Assembly: GCF_000350225.1 (NCBI RefSeq)
Contig: NW_005179069.1
Location: 502,472 to 566,471 of the forward strand
From: Chondrus crispus
Taxonomy: Eukaryota > Rhodophyta > Florideophyceae > Gigartinales > Gigartinaceae
Reading direction: 5' to 3'
DNA: 64,000 nt
Of this stretch, positions 1 through 10,772 are shown piece by piece. Position 1 is the first letter of the stretch; each line of letters opens with the position of its first letter. The translations under genes and the position numbers were made by a program. The notes under the pieces are model-generated. The model saw only the letters and a program-made list of their open reading frames with translations. It was not told the origin of the DNA and made no database searches.

Positions 1-832
1 AGATGTTGCCATCGTTATGCAATTCTACGCAATAATGCCCATAACTGTAATACAAGAATCCTCAGACTCGATATAAAGAAAGAAAGAAAAAACGGCCTGC
101 CACTTCAATTACATCGCGACAGAAAAATGCCAGGACAGTGCCCACAGAAGAGCTGGTACGCAAGAAATTGGAAGTAGAATGCCAAGAAAGCACAATATTT
201 TGTTCAGAAGGCGTCAGGTCCATCGGTATTTAATTTTGCATCGAACACCAGCGATATCTAGCCTTGCTTCTGGAGTTTGTGGTCTCTTTGTTCGGACTCA
301 AATTTCGTTTGTGGCAATAACAACCTTCATTGTTCCCAGTGCCCAGGTGACAAATGAACCCATACGATGTCACTTTCAACATACTTTTTTTTGGCTTATA
401 TATGCTTGAGAAGAAGAGGAACAATACATACCCTCACCACTGAACTGCCTTCTTCGGTGCTGCAGGATGTATGCCAGTGGGAAGTGCCTGTCCTTTCGCG
501 TCGTTTTTCCTTAATCTAGCGAAGAAGCACTTTGAATACTGTACAGGAGAGGGTTGACGCACCTGGATTTCGCTAATTGCAATTAAACTTTTCAGGAATA
601 GAGCATGACAAGTAATACACGTTGCAGCTATTATGTTGCTGCATGTGACTATTGACTATTGATTGTGAAATGTGATCAAATAGTGAAATCGTTTCTGTAA
701 CTCATCGCCCGCACAGAAGGCACACGTGGATATGAATTGGCGCGAATGGAGCACACCGCAACGCCTACAAACTTGTACTGCACCACGTCTAGATAATACG
801 AAAAAAAAAAAAAAAAAAACGAAGTCCCACTA
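1..832. other. Left flank, no gene recognised
   Basis: I see no supported coding region here. A run of 19 A residues lies at 801-819, just before the TA dinucleotide that borders the first pogo-group element. Near 553-575 there is a weak match to the terminal repeat of the Harbinger element at 46353, so this flank may hold the left end of the first Harbinger copy. Confidence 0.5.
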
Positions 833-859
833 CCCTTCTCGGGGGCCAAATTTGGGACA
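833..859 (+). repeat. Left TIR of pogo-group element 1
   Basis: This 27 bp terminal inverted repeat pairs with 3235-3261, with two mismatches. TA precedes it at 831-832. Confidence 0.88.
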
Positions 860-1078
860 GGGCTTAACTTGGGACACTTAACTTCAACCGATATGAACTG
901 CTTCTCAACGCTATTAATCAACCGAAACTGTGCATACAAGTGTTTGCCGTGGATTCGACAGCGCGTCAGAATTCAAACTGGCTGGCTGTTTGGGCGGGTA
1001 AACGATACCTGGTTTTTTTTGTCCCGAGATACTGTCCTTGACGAGGCGGTCTACCGCTTAATCCTCAAATTACCAACC

Positions 1079-3019
1079 ATGCCACATTCCATGAGTCAAA
1101 CGGCTGCCTATATCCGGCGCCAGAAGCAGGGTGAAGAAGAGAAGCAACGCCGGGCTCGTGCCTTGACTCTATTCGGGAATGGAAGGTCGGTAAGGGATGT
1201 CGCGTCAATTTGTGGAATTTCAAAGTCCACAGCAGGTTGCATTCATACTTGCCTGAAAGGCAAAGACAAGGAAAAATTAGAAAAGCTACTTGATCCTCTG
1301 AATAACCGGCGTGGTCGAAAGACTATCTGGACGAATGAAGAGTCTAAAGCTTTAAACGAACGCATAATTAGTGCGGCGAGAAGAGGATTTGCTGTGGATG
1401 TTCCAACACTACAGTCGACATTAAAAGAAATTTGTGCAGATGGTCGGCAAGGATATATTAATGGGATCCCTTCTCGAGCTGCTATAAGAACGTATCGCGC
1501 ACAGAACAGAGAATTGGTCTACATGAACGCTGAAAATAAAGAAGCAATCAAGATAAAAGCCGAAAACTACTATCACGTCCAAACTTTTTCCGAAACGCTC
1601 AAAAAAGTGGAGCAGGGTCATCTTGGAATCCTTAACGATCCAAACAGAATCTGTAATATGGATGAAACGCATGTGGACGGAGAGTTTGGACGTCAAATTA
1701 AGGTTTTTTCTTCGGCAAACAGCCACCACGGCGGTGCAATTGCCAATGTTAAAGGTTCAGGAAGGCACTTGACCTCTGTTCTTATTGCGTCAACATCATG
1801 CCAACTTGCCCCCCTTTTCGCTGTAGCAGGCGGAAAGAACGTCATGCAGTCATAGATGGCACCCCTTCCGAAGAAAGAGTACACAAAAGACAACGTTCCC
1901 CATTGGTTAACAGACGAGTCTTGGATTCCGAGGGACTGTGTTTTGAGATGTACACAGAAGGGATCTGTCGAAATGGACACAATGCCTCATATTATCGAAC
2001 ATATTGATAAATTTGTTCGAAAGGCAGTCCCGAGGGAGAAGGCATACATTTTGTGCCTTGATGGCCACGGGTCTAGAAAGGGAATTGAGTGGCTTGAAAA
2101 GGCGAGGAAGCACAACATAGAAGTAGTTGTGCTCCCCGCAAACACAACACATTTTTTACAACCCTGCGATAATCAAATTAACAAAAGCTTCCAGAAAGCC
2201 GTCAGGAATACCAAAGATGAGCTTTTGTCATTGGCATCCACCAATGTACATGCCATGGGGTTTAAACTAAAGCTTGCAGTAGCGGGGCATGCTGCAGTCA
2301 CAGCATCAATTGTGAGGGAGTCTTTCGTGAAAACAGGCATCTGGCCAATGGACTACCGATTCTTAGATAGACTCAAGACAGCAGCATTTGAACGCGAACA
2401 GACCCGCACAGCACTAATCAATCGCATTGACAACGCAGGACCGACGTCGGCGCTTAAGAGTGTTCGAAAAAGGCTCAGTGACAGTGACACATGGGGGAAG
2501 CTGAAGACAATATTCACTGAGACTTCAGACAAAACAGAATCCATCAAACGCCTCCGCCTTGCATTGGCTGACAATGATTCTGTCAACTCGATATTACTTG
2601 GAATCAGTCGAAGGCCAATCGCCCAATGTGGCGGAGAGACGAGGAGAGTGTTGGGGTGCGGAGCTCCGTCGCGGTGCCTTACAGTTGGGGACCTCATTGA
2701 GGGGCGCAGACAGAAGGACAAAGAAGCAAATGCTGAACGGGTTCGAGTGGAGGAAGAAAAGCGTTCGAAGGCAGAGGCGCGAGCACAAAAAAACGCGGTA
2801 AGGGAGCAAGCGAAAATGGAGCGAGATGAACTGCGTCGCCGAGAGCGGGAGGAAAGGGAGGCGATGACACGTGCGAAGTTGGGCAAGAGGTGTCGTTCCC
2901 CTTCATGTACAGGCAACCAAAAGACAGAAAAGAGCGCGCGGAGCACTGGACAGTCGACGCCATCCCGTTTTCAGGACGCTGTGGAGACTCTGATGCATTT
3001 AAGTAACAATAATTGTTAA
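1079..3019 (+). pseudogene. pogo/jerky-like DDE transposase, one amber codon
   Basis: This is the transposase of the surrounding element. The N-terminus has a helix-turn-helix region (ALTLFGNGRSVRDVASICGI). The DDE-superfamily core follows, with a first Asp in CNMDETHV, a second in LCLDGHGS, and the TTHFLQPCDNQINKSF block that holds the third acidic/polar position. The C-terminus is a charged Arg/Glu/Lys-rich coiled tail. A TAG at 1853-1855 interrupts one otherwise continuous frame; the reading continues in the same frame to 3019. I chose the ATG at 1079 because upstream codons run back into the terminal repeat. The joined length (about 650 residues including the stop site) is usual for pogo-type transposases. 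Nonsense suppression or a spliced form cannot be excluded, but a dead gene is simplest. Confidence 0.85.
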
Positions 3020-3234
3020 GTAACTCAGAGTGGCTACTGTCTCAAATAAAGCCCTTTTCGAAAATTTCAACACTCTGGAAGCAGAACGAAGAATTTTAAA
3101 CGTCTTGATTGACAACCCACCAATGGGCGGTGTTCCAGTTTGCTTGTATTGGGGACTCAAGGACACTTGCCCGGCATATATTCGAGGGCTCTTTAAGGGA
3201 ACTGTTGTCAATTTATGGGAGTTCCCATAAATTG

Positions 3235-3261
3235 TGTCCCAAATTTAGCCCCGGAGAAGGG
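3235..3261 (-). repeat. Right TIR of pogo-group element 1
   Basis: This is the 27 bp partner of 833-859. TA follows at 3262-3263. Confidence 0.88.
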
Positions 3262-3307
3262 TACTCTTCTCATTACAAATCCTCTTCCTTTTCCTATCCC
3301 TCCCCTC

Positions 3308-3758
3308 ATGGCGCAAGTTAACCTGCCGTCGCCCACCCCTGATGACAACTGCAGCTCGTCTCTGTCTCGCGATTCTCCACCTACTCCTTCTGTTGGATAT
3401 CAGCTCCATTCCACGGAAGTCATCCTCGCTACTAAGAGCAAAGCTGGACCCAGACCTACTTTTACGCCTAGCGATGACCTCATCAGCGAGAGGCTAACGC
3501 TGCACAGATCCGTATTACGAAATATGGATAGATGCAGATGAGCTTTGCCTAACCCGCCAAGCGCAAGAAACCGAATCCGAATCCGACCGCAAAAATAACC
3601 TGCAAGCGTCTCCAGGATCGATTCCAGAAGCATTGGCTTTGAACCGCGATAGAATCGAAATGTAACTATTTGAGCGCGCCAAAGAGCCCTTTATGAGACG
3701 TGAAAAGCGCGCTGCGCACGAGAACCTTGAGTTGGAGAAGTTCTGTCTCATGATGTAG
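3308..3758 (+). pseudogene. Harbinger second-gene (Myb-like DNA-binding) remnant
   Basis: The start MAQVNLPSPTPDD is followed by a Ser/Pro-rich stretch. Next comes KAGPRPTFTPSDDLISERLT, which lines up with KAGRQSRFSTAQDLVIVREV in the gene at 47968-48750. Coding then continues in another frame (YYEIWIDADELC onward) after a shift near 3515. A TAA lies at 3663-3665 inside a basic/acidic helix-forming tail, and the reading ends at TAG 3756-3758. In Harbinger elements this partner protein binds the element ends and helps carry the transposase into the nucleus. Convergent placement relative to the transposase supports the assignment, which rests mainly on comparison within this window. Confidence 0.5.
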
Positions 3759-4284
3759 ACGTTTCGGGGGAAGAAATAGGGCGTTGAAACCGCTTAGATA
3801 AGCTTCATTTTACGGTTTCGGAGGCTGTGAGGAGGAACGACAGGCCTTTGCCGTTCTAAAATTTCTCTATCTCGTCGTTTCGAGCGCAGACCTCGCTACT
3901 CTCCTCACGGGCCCGCAGGATGAGAACCACTGTTGTTGAGGTACTCTTGGACCGTGGCCGGCAAGTATTGGAAGTTCTGTGAGATATTGTTGGGGTAGAT
4001 GAAGTTTGGCATATTCTTCGGCATCATGTATGCCAAGTAAAGCGCTCCAACGGGTGATTCTGCAATGAACATTTTTTTGAAGTCAACGGCTGTCCTTTAT
4101 AGCTTTCCCTCCTTAAAAGCCTACTCTGCAGTATCTTTCACCCTTCAAATCGCCACGTTCAATGCTCTCTGCGAAGGTATCAGATTCGAACCCTGGAACA
4201 GCACTTGAAGAAGTGGGCGGAGGCTATAATTTGAGTCTCCGTGAAGACAATACTGAATTCCATTCACCACCATTATTTCTTCTC
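3759..4284. other. Non-coding interior of Harbinger copy 1
   Basis: No coding region is visible between the two converging Harbinger remnants. The stretch likely holds their 3' ends and decayed sequence. Confidence 0.4.
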
Positions 4285-4995
4285 AAGTTTCCTCCAGCCT
4301 ACTCTAAGCATACAGCGTCCAGTTGTGTGTCTCTGATCCTATAGCGGTCTATGCGCTTGAAGCATGAGTCCATCATGTGTCGTTACAGCCTGATATTTCA
4401 AAGCGTATTTACGCTTATGGAAATTATACGCCACGATCTGAGCCTCGGCATCACCAGGACGCGCCACTGCTATGACGGTGCCATCTGTGAAGCCCACGAA
4501 ATTTGTAAGTGCGTTGCTTTTTGAGCGTATGGCGTTGGCATATCGTACTGCATGTTCGCTTAAGGAAAATTGAAGTACAGAGTCGGTGATTAGCGCTTTT
4601 CTGAGTGCAAAAAACTTCTCCAGTCCTTCCCGAAATATTTCACAGAACTGTGTCGCATGTCTTCCAAATATTATTTCCACATCCGACCATCTCGACGGAC
4701 TGCTAATGCGTCTCATGATATTACACGTGACGAGCACTAGATCACAAGTGTATCTGTTTCGCTTAGGTGCATGTATTGACAATGGCCATCCTACACAGTC
4801 GACCATTTTGGAAAGATCATATTTCTCGAACCTAAACAAACGATCACAGCCCAATTGAATTAGACAGTTGAAGTTGAAGGAAAAGGCAGACAGAGAAATA
4901 CGGCTAGCTTTCGAAATACATTTTGCCCCCTCTGATGAGAGCACTTGATGTTTCGCCATTGCTCTGTAGAGAACTTCGGAAATAGAAGCATTACA
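4285..4995 (-). pseudogene. PIF/Harbinger DDE transposase, truncated
   Basis: This is the homologue of the transposase at 46682-47731. Shared landmarks are SPSRWSDVEIIFGRHATQF (against TPSRWKDMEFFFGKHGSQL), the first catalytic Asp in VGFTDGTVIAVARPG, and the YNFHKRKYALKYQAV block. A TAG at 4339-4341 breaks the frame just after the AHRP motif, and weak similarity continues to a TAA near 4285. The region with the second Asp and the Glu is missing. The first codons of the apparent frame (up to 5046) belong to the terminal repeat of the Tigger-type element inserted at 4996, so that insertion cut the 5' part of this gene. Confidence 0.78.
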
Positions 4996-5019
4996 CAGTG
5001 AACCCTCGATATCTGAATA
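4996..5019 (+). repeat. Left TIR of Tigger-type element 1
   Basis: This 24 bp inverted repeat matches 7135-7158 with two differences. Confidence 0.85.
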
Positions 5020-5132
5020 TGGATGGTTGCTATCTTCCCCATTCAATTAGAGTGTATATTCAGTTTCCAAGGATGTTCCATATACAGCCAAAACATGTAA
5101 CAACCCAAATCGGGTCATTTCTACCAATATTT

Positions 5133-6703
5133 CTAATTAAAATACTGTTTAATGCGCGTCTGCCTTGCACTGTTTGCGCATAGCAGCTTCAAACTTCGCT
5201 GCACTGTGCGCAAGGAATTCATGACTCTCGGATCAACACAGTCCTCATTTTCGAGCAAATGGCGAACAACAACAACACTCCTGAGGTGTTTTTCGAGCGT
5301 CAATGTATCCAGATACGATACATCCTCCTCTTCGGTGTCCTCACCTTCGCCCTCTCTTAGCAAACTTTGAACAGCAACGTTTGCTAGTGTCACCTCTTCG
5401 ACTATCTCGACAACTTCATTCTCACCAGCCGGATTCAAAATTGAATCCAGACACATTCGCGCACGCTCTGGCACTAGCTCTCTCACTGCATCCCGAACTC
5501 CTTCCACGTCATTCTCTGCCGATTGCCTCACAATTTGAGCCGACACCAGTGCGGTATGGTTCCAGCACTTTTCTATCACACTAGCCGGCAGTTCATCCTA
5601 AATCCTCCGCATTACCTTCATTGCTGTCAGCTGATCCAACTTATATATATTTGACTCACTCGCGTCCAAACAATCCAGAGCCCTTTCGTATTGATGCTTG
5701 CCATACCTCGTTTTAACCGATGCTATGATCCCAGCATCGAGTGGCTGCAGCTTAGAGGTTGTGTTGGGAGGCAAATAAATCACTTCTACATTGTCCACTG
5801 ACGGCAGGGATTCTTCACTGCCATAGGCAGAGAAATTATCCAGCAACAGTAGAACACAACGGTCTGGGTCCGTACGGGTGATGTATGACGAAAATCTCAT
5901 CAGCCAGGCAAAAAACAGTGGCGTAGTCATCCAAGCTTTGGAGTTGTTATAATAGTTAAACCCCGGCTCTGTGCCAATTTAGTTTTTAAAACGGCGCGGT
6001 TTTCTCGCCTTGCCAATGCACATTAGAGGAAAACGCTTGGAGCCTGAAGCATTGCAACATCCCCAGTTCGTATGTCGAACCTTTTGCTTCTCACGCCCTG
6101 GCAACCGATCATGTGCAATTGTGCGATCCGGTGCCAAGTTATAAAAATGCCCAAACTCGTCGGCGTTGAAAACGTCAGCATTCTCGAACCGATCTATCTC
6201 AGCACGGAGCTTGGGCAGCTTCCGGTCGATGGAGGCATGATGGGCATCCCCAGACTGGCCGTCAGATGAAAGGGAACGAAGATTACAGCGGCGCTGAAAA
6301 TTATGCAACCATCCGTTGCTGAAATGTAAAAATGTCCGTTTGTGGCGTGGTAGGCTTTGGTTCATTAACATCTGCAAGCGCTGTGCTTTTGGATAATCAA
6401 TCCCCCATTGACGCATCGGCGAGCGGCGAACTGGGAATTGATCCAAGAGTGTAGAGCTGCCTCAAGCTCGGAGCACACGCCCAAGCGTACACGTTTATGT
6501 ATGACTGATGGAAAGAGGGACGGACGGAGAACCATTCGAAGGAGGCAAGACATTGTTGGCTGACTGGAAGGGGGCAGAAGGCCAAAGAATTTGCATGCCC
6601 AGTTGGCCAACGCAGCCTGATGGAAAGGCTCATTATGGAGGTGGCGGCGTTCCCGTTCGTCGATTATCTTTTGCTTCTGGACGACAGTTAAGGAGCTGTT
6701 CAT
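5133..6703 (-). pseudogene. Tigger/pogo-like transposase, two stops and a frameshift
   Basis: Domains read from 6703 downwards. An N-terminal helix-turn-helix (MNSSLTVVQKQKIIDERE) comes first, then a CENP-B-type DNA-binding domain (FSNGWLHNFQRRCNLRS). The DDE core has its first Asp in VFNADEFGHFYNLAPD, the second in LLLLDNFSAYG and the LPPNTTSKLQPLDAGI block with the third Asp. The C-terminal tail ends RQTRIKQYFN, a typical ending of this family. Three lesions are visible: a frameshift near 6430, TAA at 5979-5981 and TAG at 5598-5600, the last two in an otherwise continuous frame. This is the only gene of the surrounding element, and it is inactive as read. Confidence 0.88.
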
Positions 6704-7134
6704 TCGCCCCGGAGGGGGATGCATTGGAAATGGAATAGATAAAGTGAGGTGATGAGGGAAAGATAGGGAGTGTGGTCTCAAATGTCTAGGGATTGTGCCA
6801 AGAACAGTGGAGAGATATGCTGGCGAGTCTCAGTATTGTTTCTCAATCATAAAGTTTTGCGCAGACTGTCAGGGGTGTTTGCAGCGGCGGCTGGGTCAAT
6901 TTTCGATTGCTCGGGGAGGTGCGGAAATAGATCGACATTGATGCAGCAATGCAGCTATCCTAACTCAATTGTGTCTCATAGAATGCTGTTGTATGAGGCC
7001 TGTTATGATTAAGACATAATTTTAGTATTCAGTTAGGCTCGATTCATGAATACCTCATATGTGATCTGCAATCAACGCTCCGGAGCTTGTTCAGAGCAAT
7101 GGCATGCACATATTGCGGATATTCACATAACAAG

Positions 7135-7158
7135 GATTCAGATAGCGAGGGTTCACTG
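7135..7158 (-). repeat. Right TIR of Tigger-type element 1
   Basis: This is the partner of 4996-5019. TA follows at 7159-7160. Confidence 0.85.
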
Positions 7159-7419
7159 TAGTTTGCTCCACAGCGCCTCCGCATGAGGATGTACGCGGCA
7201 GCCTCTCATCTGCACTTCCTTGCGACATGTAGTGCAATACCCGTCTCGGGTAGGGGGGAGGAAGGAAGTGAAAAAGGAAAAAAACTGGATACTGTAGTCC
7301 GGGGTTGGGGGACACGCGTGTGCGACGAAGCGCACGATTATTTTAATTATTTAATTTTATTTACTAATTAGATCTAGAATCTAGAGCCGGGAGCTACTGT
7401 ACTCGCCCCGGCGGGGCTC

Positions 7420-7426
7420 TATATAA
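7420..7426 (+). promoter_or_regulatory. TATA-like box in the solitary LTR
   Basis: TATATAA sits in a conserved block; the corresponding blocks of the two element 2 LTRs read ATATATACC near 30441 and 43607. It probably marks the U3 promoter. Confidence 0.5.
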
Positions 7427-7628
7427 CCTAGCCCTTTGACCGAACAAGTCAATAAACCAACCCGAGTTGCCGGAGTTGAATGTCGCCTTGGTCGAAGTCC
7501 GTCTCTATCAAGACGCTCCCTTTTAACTAAGCCTACGGCATCCTCTATCGCTCGGGGTTCCCTTTTCTCTTTCCTTTATTTCCCTATCCTTTTCTATCTC
7601 TAATTCTACCTATTTTTCCCTTATCTTG

Positions 7629-7870
7629 TGTTGGTACCATCGGCCTCGGTTGCGACCGAACCGGTGTAGGTGTTTCGAGCCATCGGGCGACACAGCTGAC
7701 GCAGCGCTGCTACTGTGACCCATTTTCCGACGGAGACCGTTGCAACGACGTCTCTCTCGAAGGGCTCCGTCTTAGTACGAGCCAGTGTTGGTACCATCGG
7801 GGTCGGTTGCGACCGAACCGGTGTAGGTGTTTCGAGCCATCGGGCGGCACGGTTGACGTAGCGCTGCTAC
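7629..7870 (+). repeat. Direct duplication inside the LTR (157 bp period)
   Basis: About 85 bp at 7629-7713 recurs at 7786-7870 with a few changes. Both copies begin TGTTGGTACCATCGG and end AGCGCTGCTAC. The full-length element 2 LTRs show only related, more diverged units. Confidence 0.8.
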
Positions 7871-8249
7871 TTTCATTTCATCCCGTCGGGCTGCGTTGCG
7901 ACGCCCCCGTCAAAGGCCTTGTCGCGTTACAAGGTGTCGAAGAAGCTCAACGAGCATTGGCCTTACAACCCAGTGGAACCGGGGTACCTACGTACGCGCC
8001 CCACTCCACACTCGTCGAGCAGATCTCTTCGCAAGTCTCTACCACACCGATCCCGGGCCGGGCTATTTCTCTGTGCCCCCCCCCCATCAGGGATCCGAGC
8101 TACTACGAGTCGCAAGCTCGTTTAAACGGAGAAGGGAGAGTCGGACACTCCGTAGCGCTGTGCCATCGGCAGTTTTCTTTTTGTTGCTGTTGTTGTTTTT
8201 GCTGGACCATCGGACCGCGGTCTCTGCCCGACAGGCGCATTGCACTACA

Positions 8250-8997
8250 GTCTCGCACGCATGGTACCCCTCCTTACCTATCAAGCTCTCAAAACAGGCA
8301 GTGCTCTAGAATGGATCTTCTCATTGTGAAAAGGAGTGAGCAATGCAAAGTTTCAGGACTTCATTGCGGGCAGATAAATTGCTGCCAGTCCCCAACCCGC
8401 AACCATCGTCCGTTTGACAGAGGAAAAGGCCCCTGACGCTCCCGGAACAACGGAACTCTTTCTTAGGCCGCCCTTGGCAAGGAAGGAGAGATAGGGAGAC
8501 ATGTGATGTCCAGGAGGTGGATCATAATACGGCTAACAACTCTGCAAGGAATGCGGAAGGAAGTTTTCACATGGACAAGAGGAGTTGCTCCGAGAGAAAG
8601 AACGCTTAACGCTGGAAGGAATTCTCTCATCATCGAGACCAAGGTCGTTAGAACAAGCTTTCTCCCTTGACCCGACGGGAAACCAGCGCACGAGGTTAAG
8701 GTATCATCAGGAGGCCCATCGCGACATCCGGAATTCTATGGAACGCGATTGTCCAGTATGCCACCAGTACCTTCCCAACGTCGCGGGACCTCCTCGGTAT
8801 CTCCAATAGGGCCATACTGTGCCCATGTCGTACGGTTCTGCCCACATCCAACAACGCATGCAGAGCCCTATCTGCGCTTGCACTAGGCAACGCGCATGGA
8901 TCGAATTTCCGGGAGATGAGAACGGAAGCCAAGATTTACGGTAACCATCTACACGCACGACTACTTACCGACGGACGACTATGACCAAGGCTCGGAA
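8250..8997. other. Stretch without recognisable genes
   Basis: This lies between the solitary LTR and the minus-strand gene. I see no coding region with family resemblance. It may be internal sequence of the retroelement that left the LTR. Confidence 0.4.
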
Positions 8998-10002
8998 TCA
9001 TCGGTCAGCCCTACCAGGAGCTCCCTCCGGATCCGCACCATAGGAATCCAGGGGACAATAGCTGGGATGACGAGGGACCTCGTGCACCTCGGCGTAGGTT
9101 GGAATGTGCGCGTACGGATCGCGGACAGGCTCCCGCCACACAAGAGTAGGGTTCAGGGGCGGTAGGGCACCCCCGCGGGAAGACATCGCTCTGCTGTTGC
9201 GGAGTGCGTCACGCTCCCTGCGGTACCGGTCCCGGTCAGCGCACGCGCGCTCATACGCGTTCATATGCTGGAGCTTATCCTCCCGAGACCGTCGTAACTC
9301 CTCCGTGGCGAGCTGTAACTCCGATGACAGCCGCTCGCATTCACTGGCTCGGCGGTGCGCGTCATCCGTCCGCTCCAAGAACCAGGTGGACAACGTTACA
9401 AATAATTCCCCGACCGACCAGGCGCAGTCCCGTAAATTACCCAGAGCTCGAGAGAGCTAGGGTATGTCTGCCACTTTGCGCCGGGCAACGGGGAGGTCGT
9501 GCACCTCGGACCCGCGAATAGGCCCACACCCCAGCGGCGCCAGGGGCGGAACTGGGGGCACGACAGGAGCCCGATTCGCCGCAGGGCCCGCCACCGACGG
9601 CCTGGCAACTCGGGGAGGCGTACCATCTATGACGTCGAGGGTCGGACTAGCCGCGTCCAAATCGTGGTACCTTTTGCGCCGCGCCTCACGCGCCTCGGAG
9701 CCTACGCCCCCGAACGCGCCCGTACAAGGGAGAGTTGTCGGACCCGATTCGGAGAAGGACGGGAACGTATCGTTCCGAATATCGTATTGCAGGAACGCCG
9801 CCCGCTCGCCGAACGTGAAGTCAGTCCACAGGCGCCGGGCCTCCTCTTCGACGCGAAGCGCGCGTTGCAGAAGCTCAATGGCAGAGCCCAAGGTCCAGAG
9901 GAAGTGCGTAGAATGCCACTCCAGAGGATGGAGTGCCACATTTGGGAGTCCCATAGCGACCCTCTCCAAATATGCAAGCGTGGCGGGGGGCTGGATAAAC
10001 AA
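8998..10002 (-). pseudogene. Unrecognised protein gene with one amber codon, next to a Ty3 LTR
   Basis: One continuous frame runs from ATG 10002 to a stop at 8998, interrupted only by TAG at 9457-9459. The first half begins MFIQPPATLAYLERVAMGLP and contains a hydrophobic/helical stretch, then a Pro/Ala-rich linker (VVPPVPPLAPLGC). The second half is a heptad-like coiled coil rich in Arg, Glu and Asp (ERLSSELQLATEELRRSRED) with a Pro/Tyr-rich tail. I recognise no family. The gene ends 51 bp from the Ty3 element 1 LTR, on the opposite strand, and shares that element's ACGCG-rich composition. It may be an antisense gene of a related retroelement rather than a host gene. The amber sits where CAG (Gln) would fit. 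Confidence 0.5.
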
Positions 10003-10052
10003 CCGCCGGTTGACGCAGATCTAGCTCATTATGGCGCTGGTCACAGACCAAG

Positions 10053-10696
10053 TGTAGCATAAGCGCAGATCAGAATTAGATTTAAAATTAGATCGCGCGC
10101 GCGCACGCACATGTACTGTCAGGACTGTCAGGACGCCCGCACACACGCGTATCATCGGCGCGCGCGCACACGTGTATGGACAGCGCTACAGTAGCTGAGT
10201 ACGGTAGCTCAGCACTATAACGCGCTATAGTGCAGCACGGACTGTACTGTAGCCCTGTATGATAGACGCGACAGACGCGTAATTGTATATTAAACTATGG
10301 GAACCGACGGCAGCGGAGGGAAGGCAAGCATCGGCTTGGCCAGACCCTCACCGTCGGCTAACCCGGAACGCTTACTCTAACTCGCGCACGCTCTCTCTGT
10401 TCGCGTTTTAGAGTAGAAGGACACGGGTAGCGGACGCGTACGTGCGCGTGTGAGCTAGGATCCGCCTCCGCCCGTCGGCACTGAAGCGTCACCCAGTGCC
10501 GCGCCGGGGCGTCGAGGCGTCGATCCGCTCTACCACGTACACTAACGCGTTCGCGATCTGACCCGCTCTACCACCGCTATCGGCCCGTGTCCTTCCTCAC
10601 GCGTTGCTTACTGGTCCTTTCTGTTCTTTTCGCGTTCTACAGGGCCTCTTACGCGGACTGATCATACACCCCTGCCGTTGGGGTGTTTACACTACA
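10053..10696 (+). repeat. 5' LTR of Ty3 element 1
   Basis: It runs from TGTAGCATAAG to TTACACTACA, with TGTAG/CTACA inverted ends like the LTRs of element 2. It is 644 bp long and contains a CG-alternating tract at about 10088-10105. The PBS begins one base after its end. Confidence 0.75.
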
Positions 10697-10697
10697 G

Positions 10698-10715
10698 TGG
10701 TCTCCCGACCTAGAA
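10698..10715 (+). promoter_or_regulatory. Primer-binding site of Ty3 element 1
   Basis: TGGTCTCCCGACCTAGAA lies one base after the LTR. The same 18-mer with one change follows the element 2 LTR at 31183, so both elements use the same primer tRNA. The leading TGG fits the complement of a tRNA CCA end. Confidence 0.65.
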
Positions 10716-10772
10716 GGCCACGCGATTATCGCGAGAAGAATATCGTTCGAATCCGCGTCCGCGCGCGTCGAA

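Larger units (their letters stand above)
833..3261. mobile_element. pogo-group DNA transposon with 27 bp TIRs and TA flanks
   Basis: The termini 833-859 and 3235-3261 are inverted repeats that agree at 25 of 27 positions and begin CCCTTCTC. Each end is flanked directly by TA (831-832 and 3262-3263), the target duplication typical of Tc1/mariner/pogo elements. The 2.43 kb interior holds one transposase gene on the plus strand. The ends are intact but the transposase has an amber codon, so the copy could move only with enzyme supplied from elsewhere. It lies immediately upstream of the Harbinger second gene at 3308. Confidence 0.9.
3264..4995. mobile_element. PIF/Harbinger element copy 1, broken
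   Basis: Two converging gene remnants match the two-gene layout of the better preserved Harbinger copy at 46.35-48.89 kb: a Myb-like second gene on the plus strand (3308-3758) and a DDE transposase on the minus strand (4285-4995). The transposase is cut at 4996 by a Tigger-type element. The pogo-group element ends at 3261, just before the second gene. Terminal repeats are not found next to the genes, so the ends have been displaced or lost. Confidence 0.6.
4996..7158. mobile_element. Tigger-type pogo element with 24 bp TIRs
   Basis: The termini 4996-5019 and 7135-7158 are inverted repeats agreeing at 22 of 24 positions, starting CAGTGAACCCTCG. The right end is followed by TA. The left end is preceded by CA with TA two bases further out, so the duplication is imperfect. 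The 2.16 kb element carries one minus-strand transposase gene and lies inside Harbinger copy 1. Confidence 0.85.
7228..8249 (+). repeat. Solitary LTR, divergent member of the Ty3 element 2 family
   Basis: It begins TGTAGTGCAAT and ends ATTGCACTACA, the same terminal inverted pair as the LTRs at 30222 and 43388, and shares long stretches with them (for example the block around 7460-7530). A TATA-box-like TATATAA lies at 7420-7426. At 1022 bp it is longer than its relatives because of an internal 157 bp period duplication. The flanks (CGACA left, GTCTC right) are not a target duplication. The primer-binding motif seen in the two full elements does not follow, so this is a solo or rearranged LTR. 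Confidence 0.82.

Noticed and set aside
801-819. A19 run as the tail of a retroposed gene
   Set aside because: No retrocopy precedes it and no target duplication is seen; it borders a DNA transposon with TA flanks.
4160-4205. TTCGAACCCTGG resembling a tRNA T-arm on the minus strand
   Set aside because: No matching acceptor, D-arm or anticodon stem could be found at the right distances.
10088-10175. CG/CA alternating tract in the element 1 LTR as a functional Z-DNA or satellite
   Set aside because: It is a short low-complexity tract inside an LTR and there is no repeat array.
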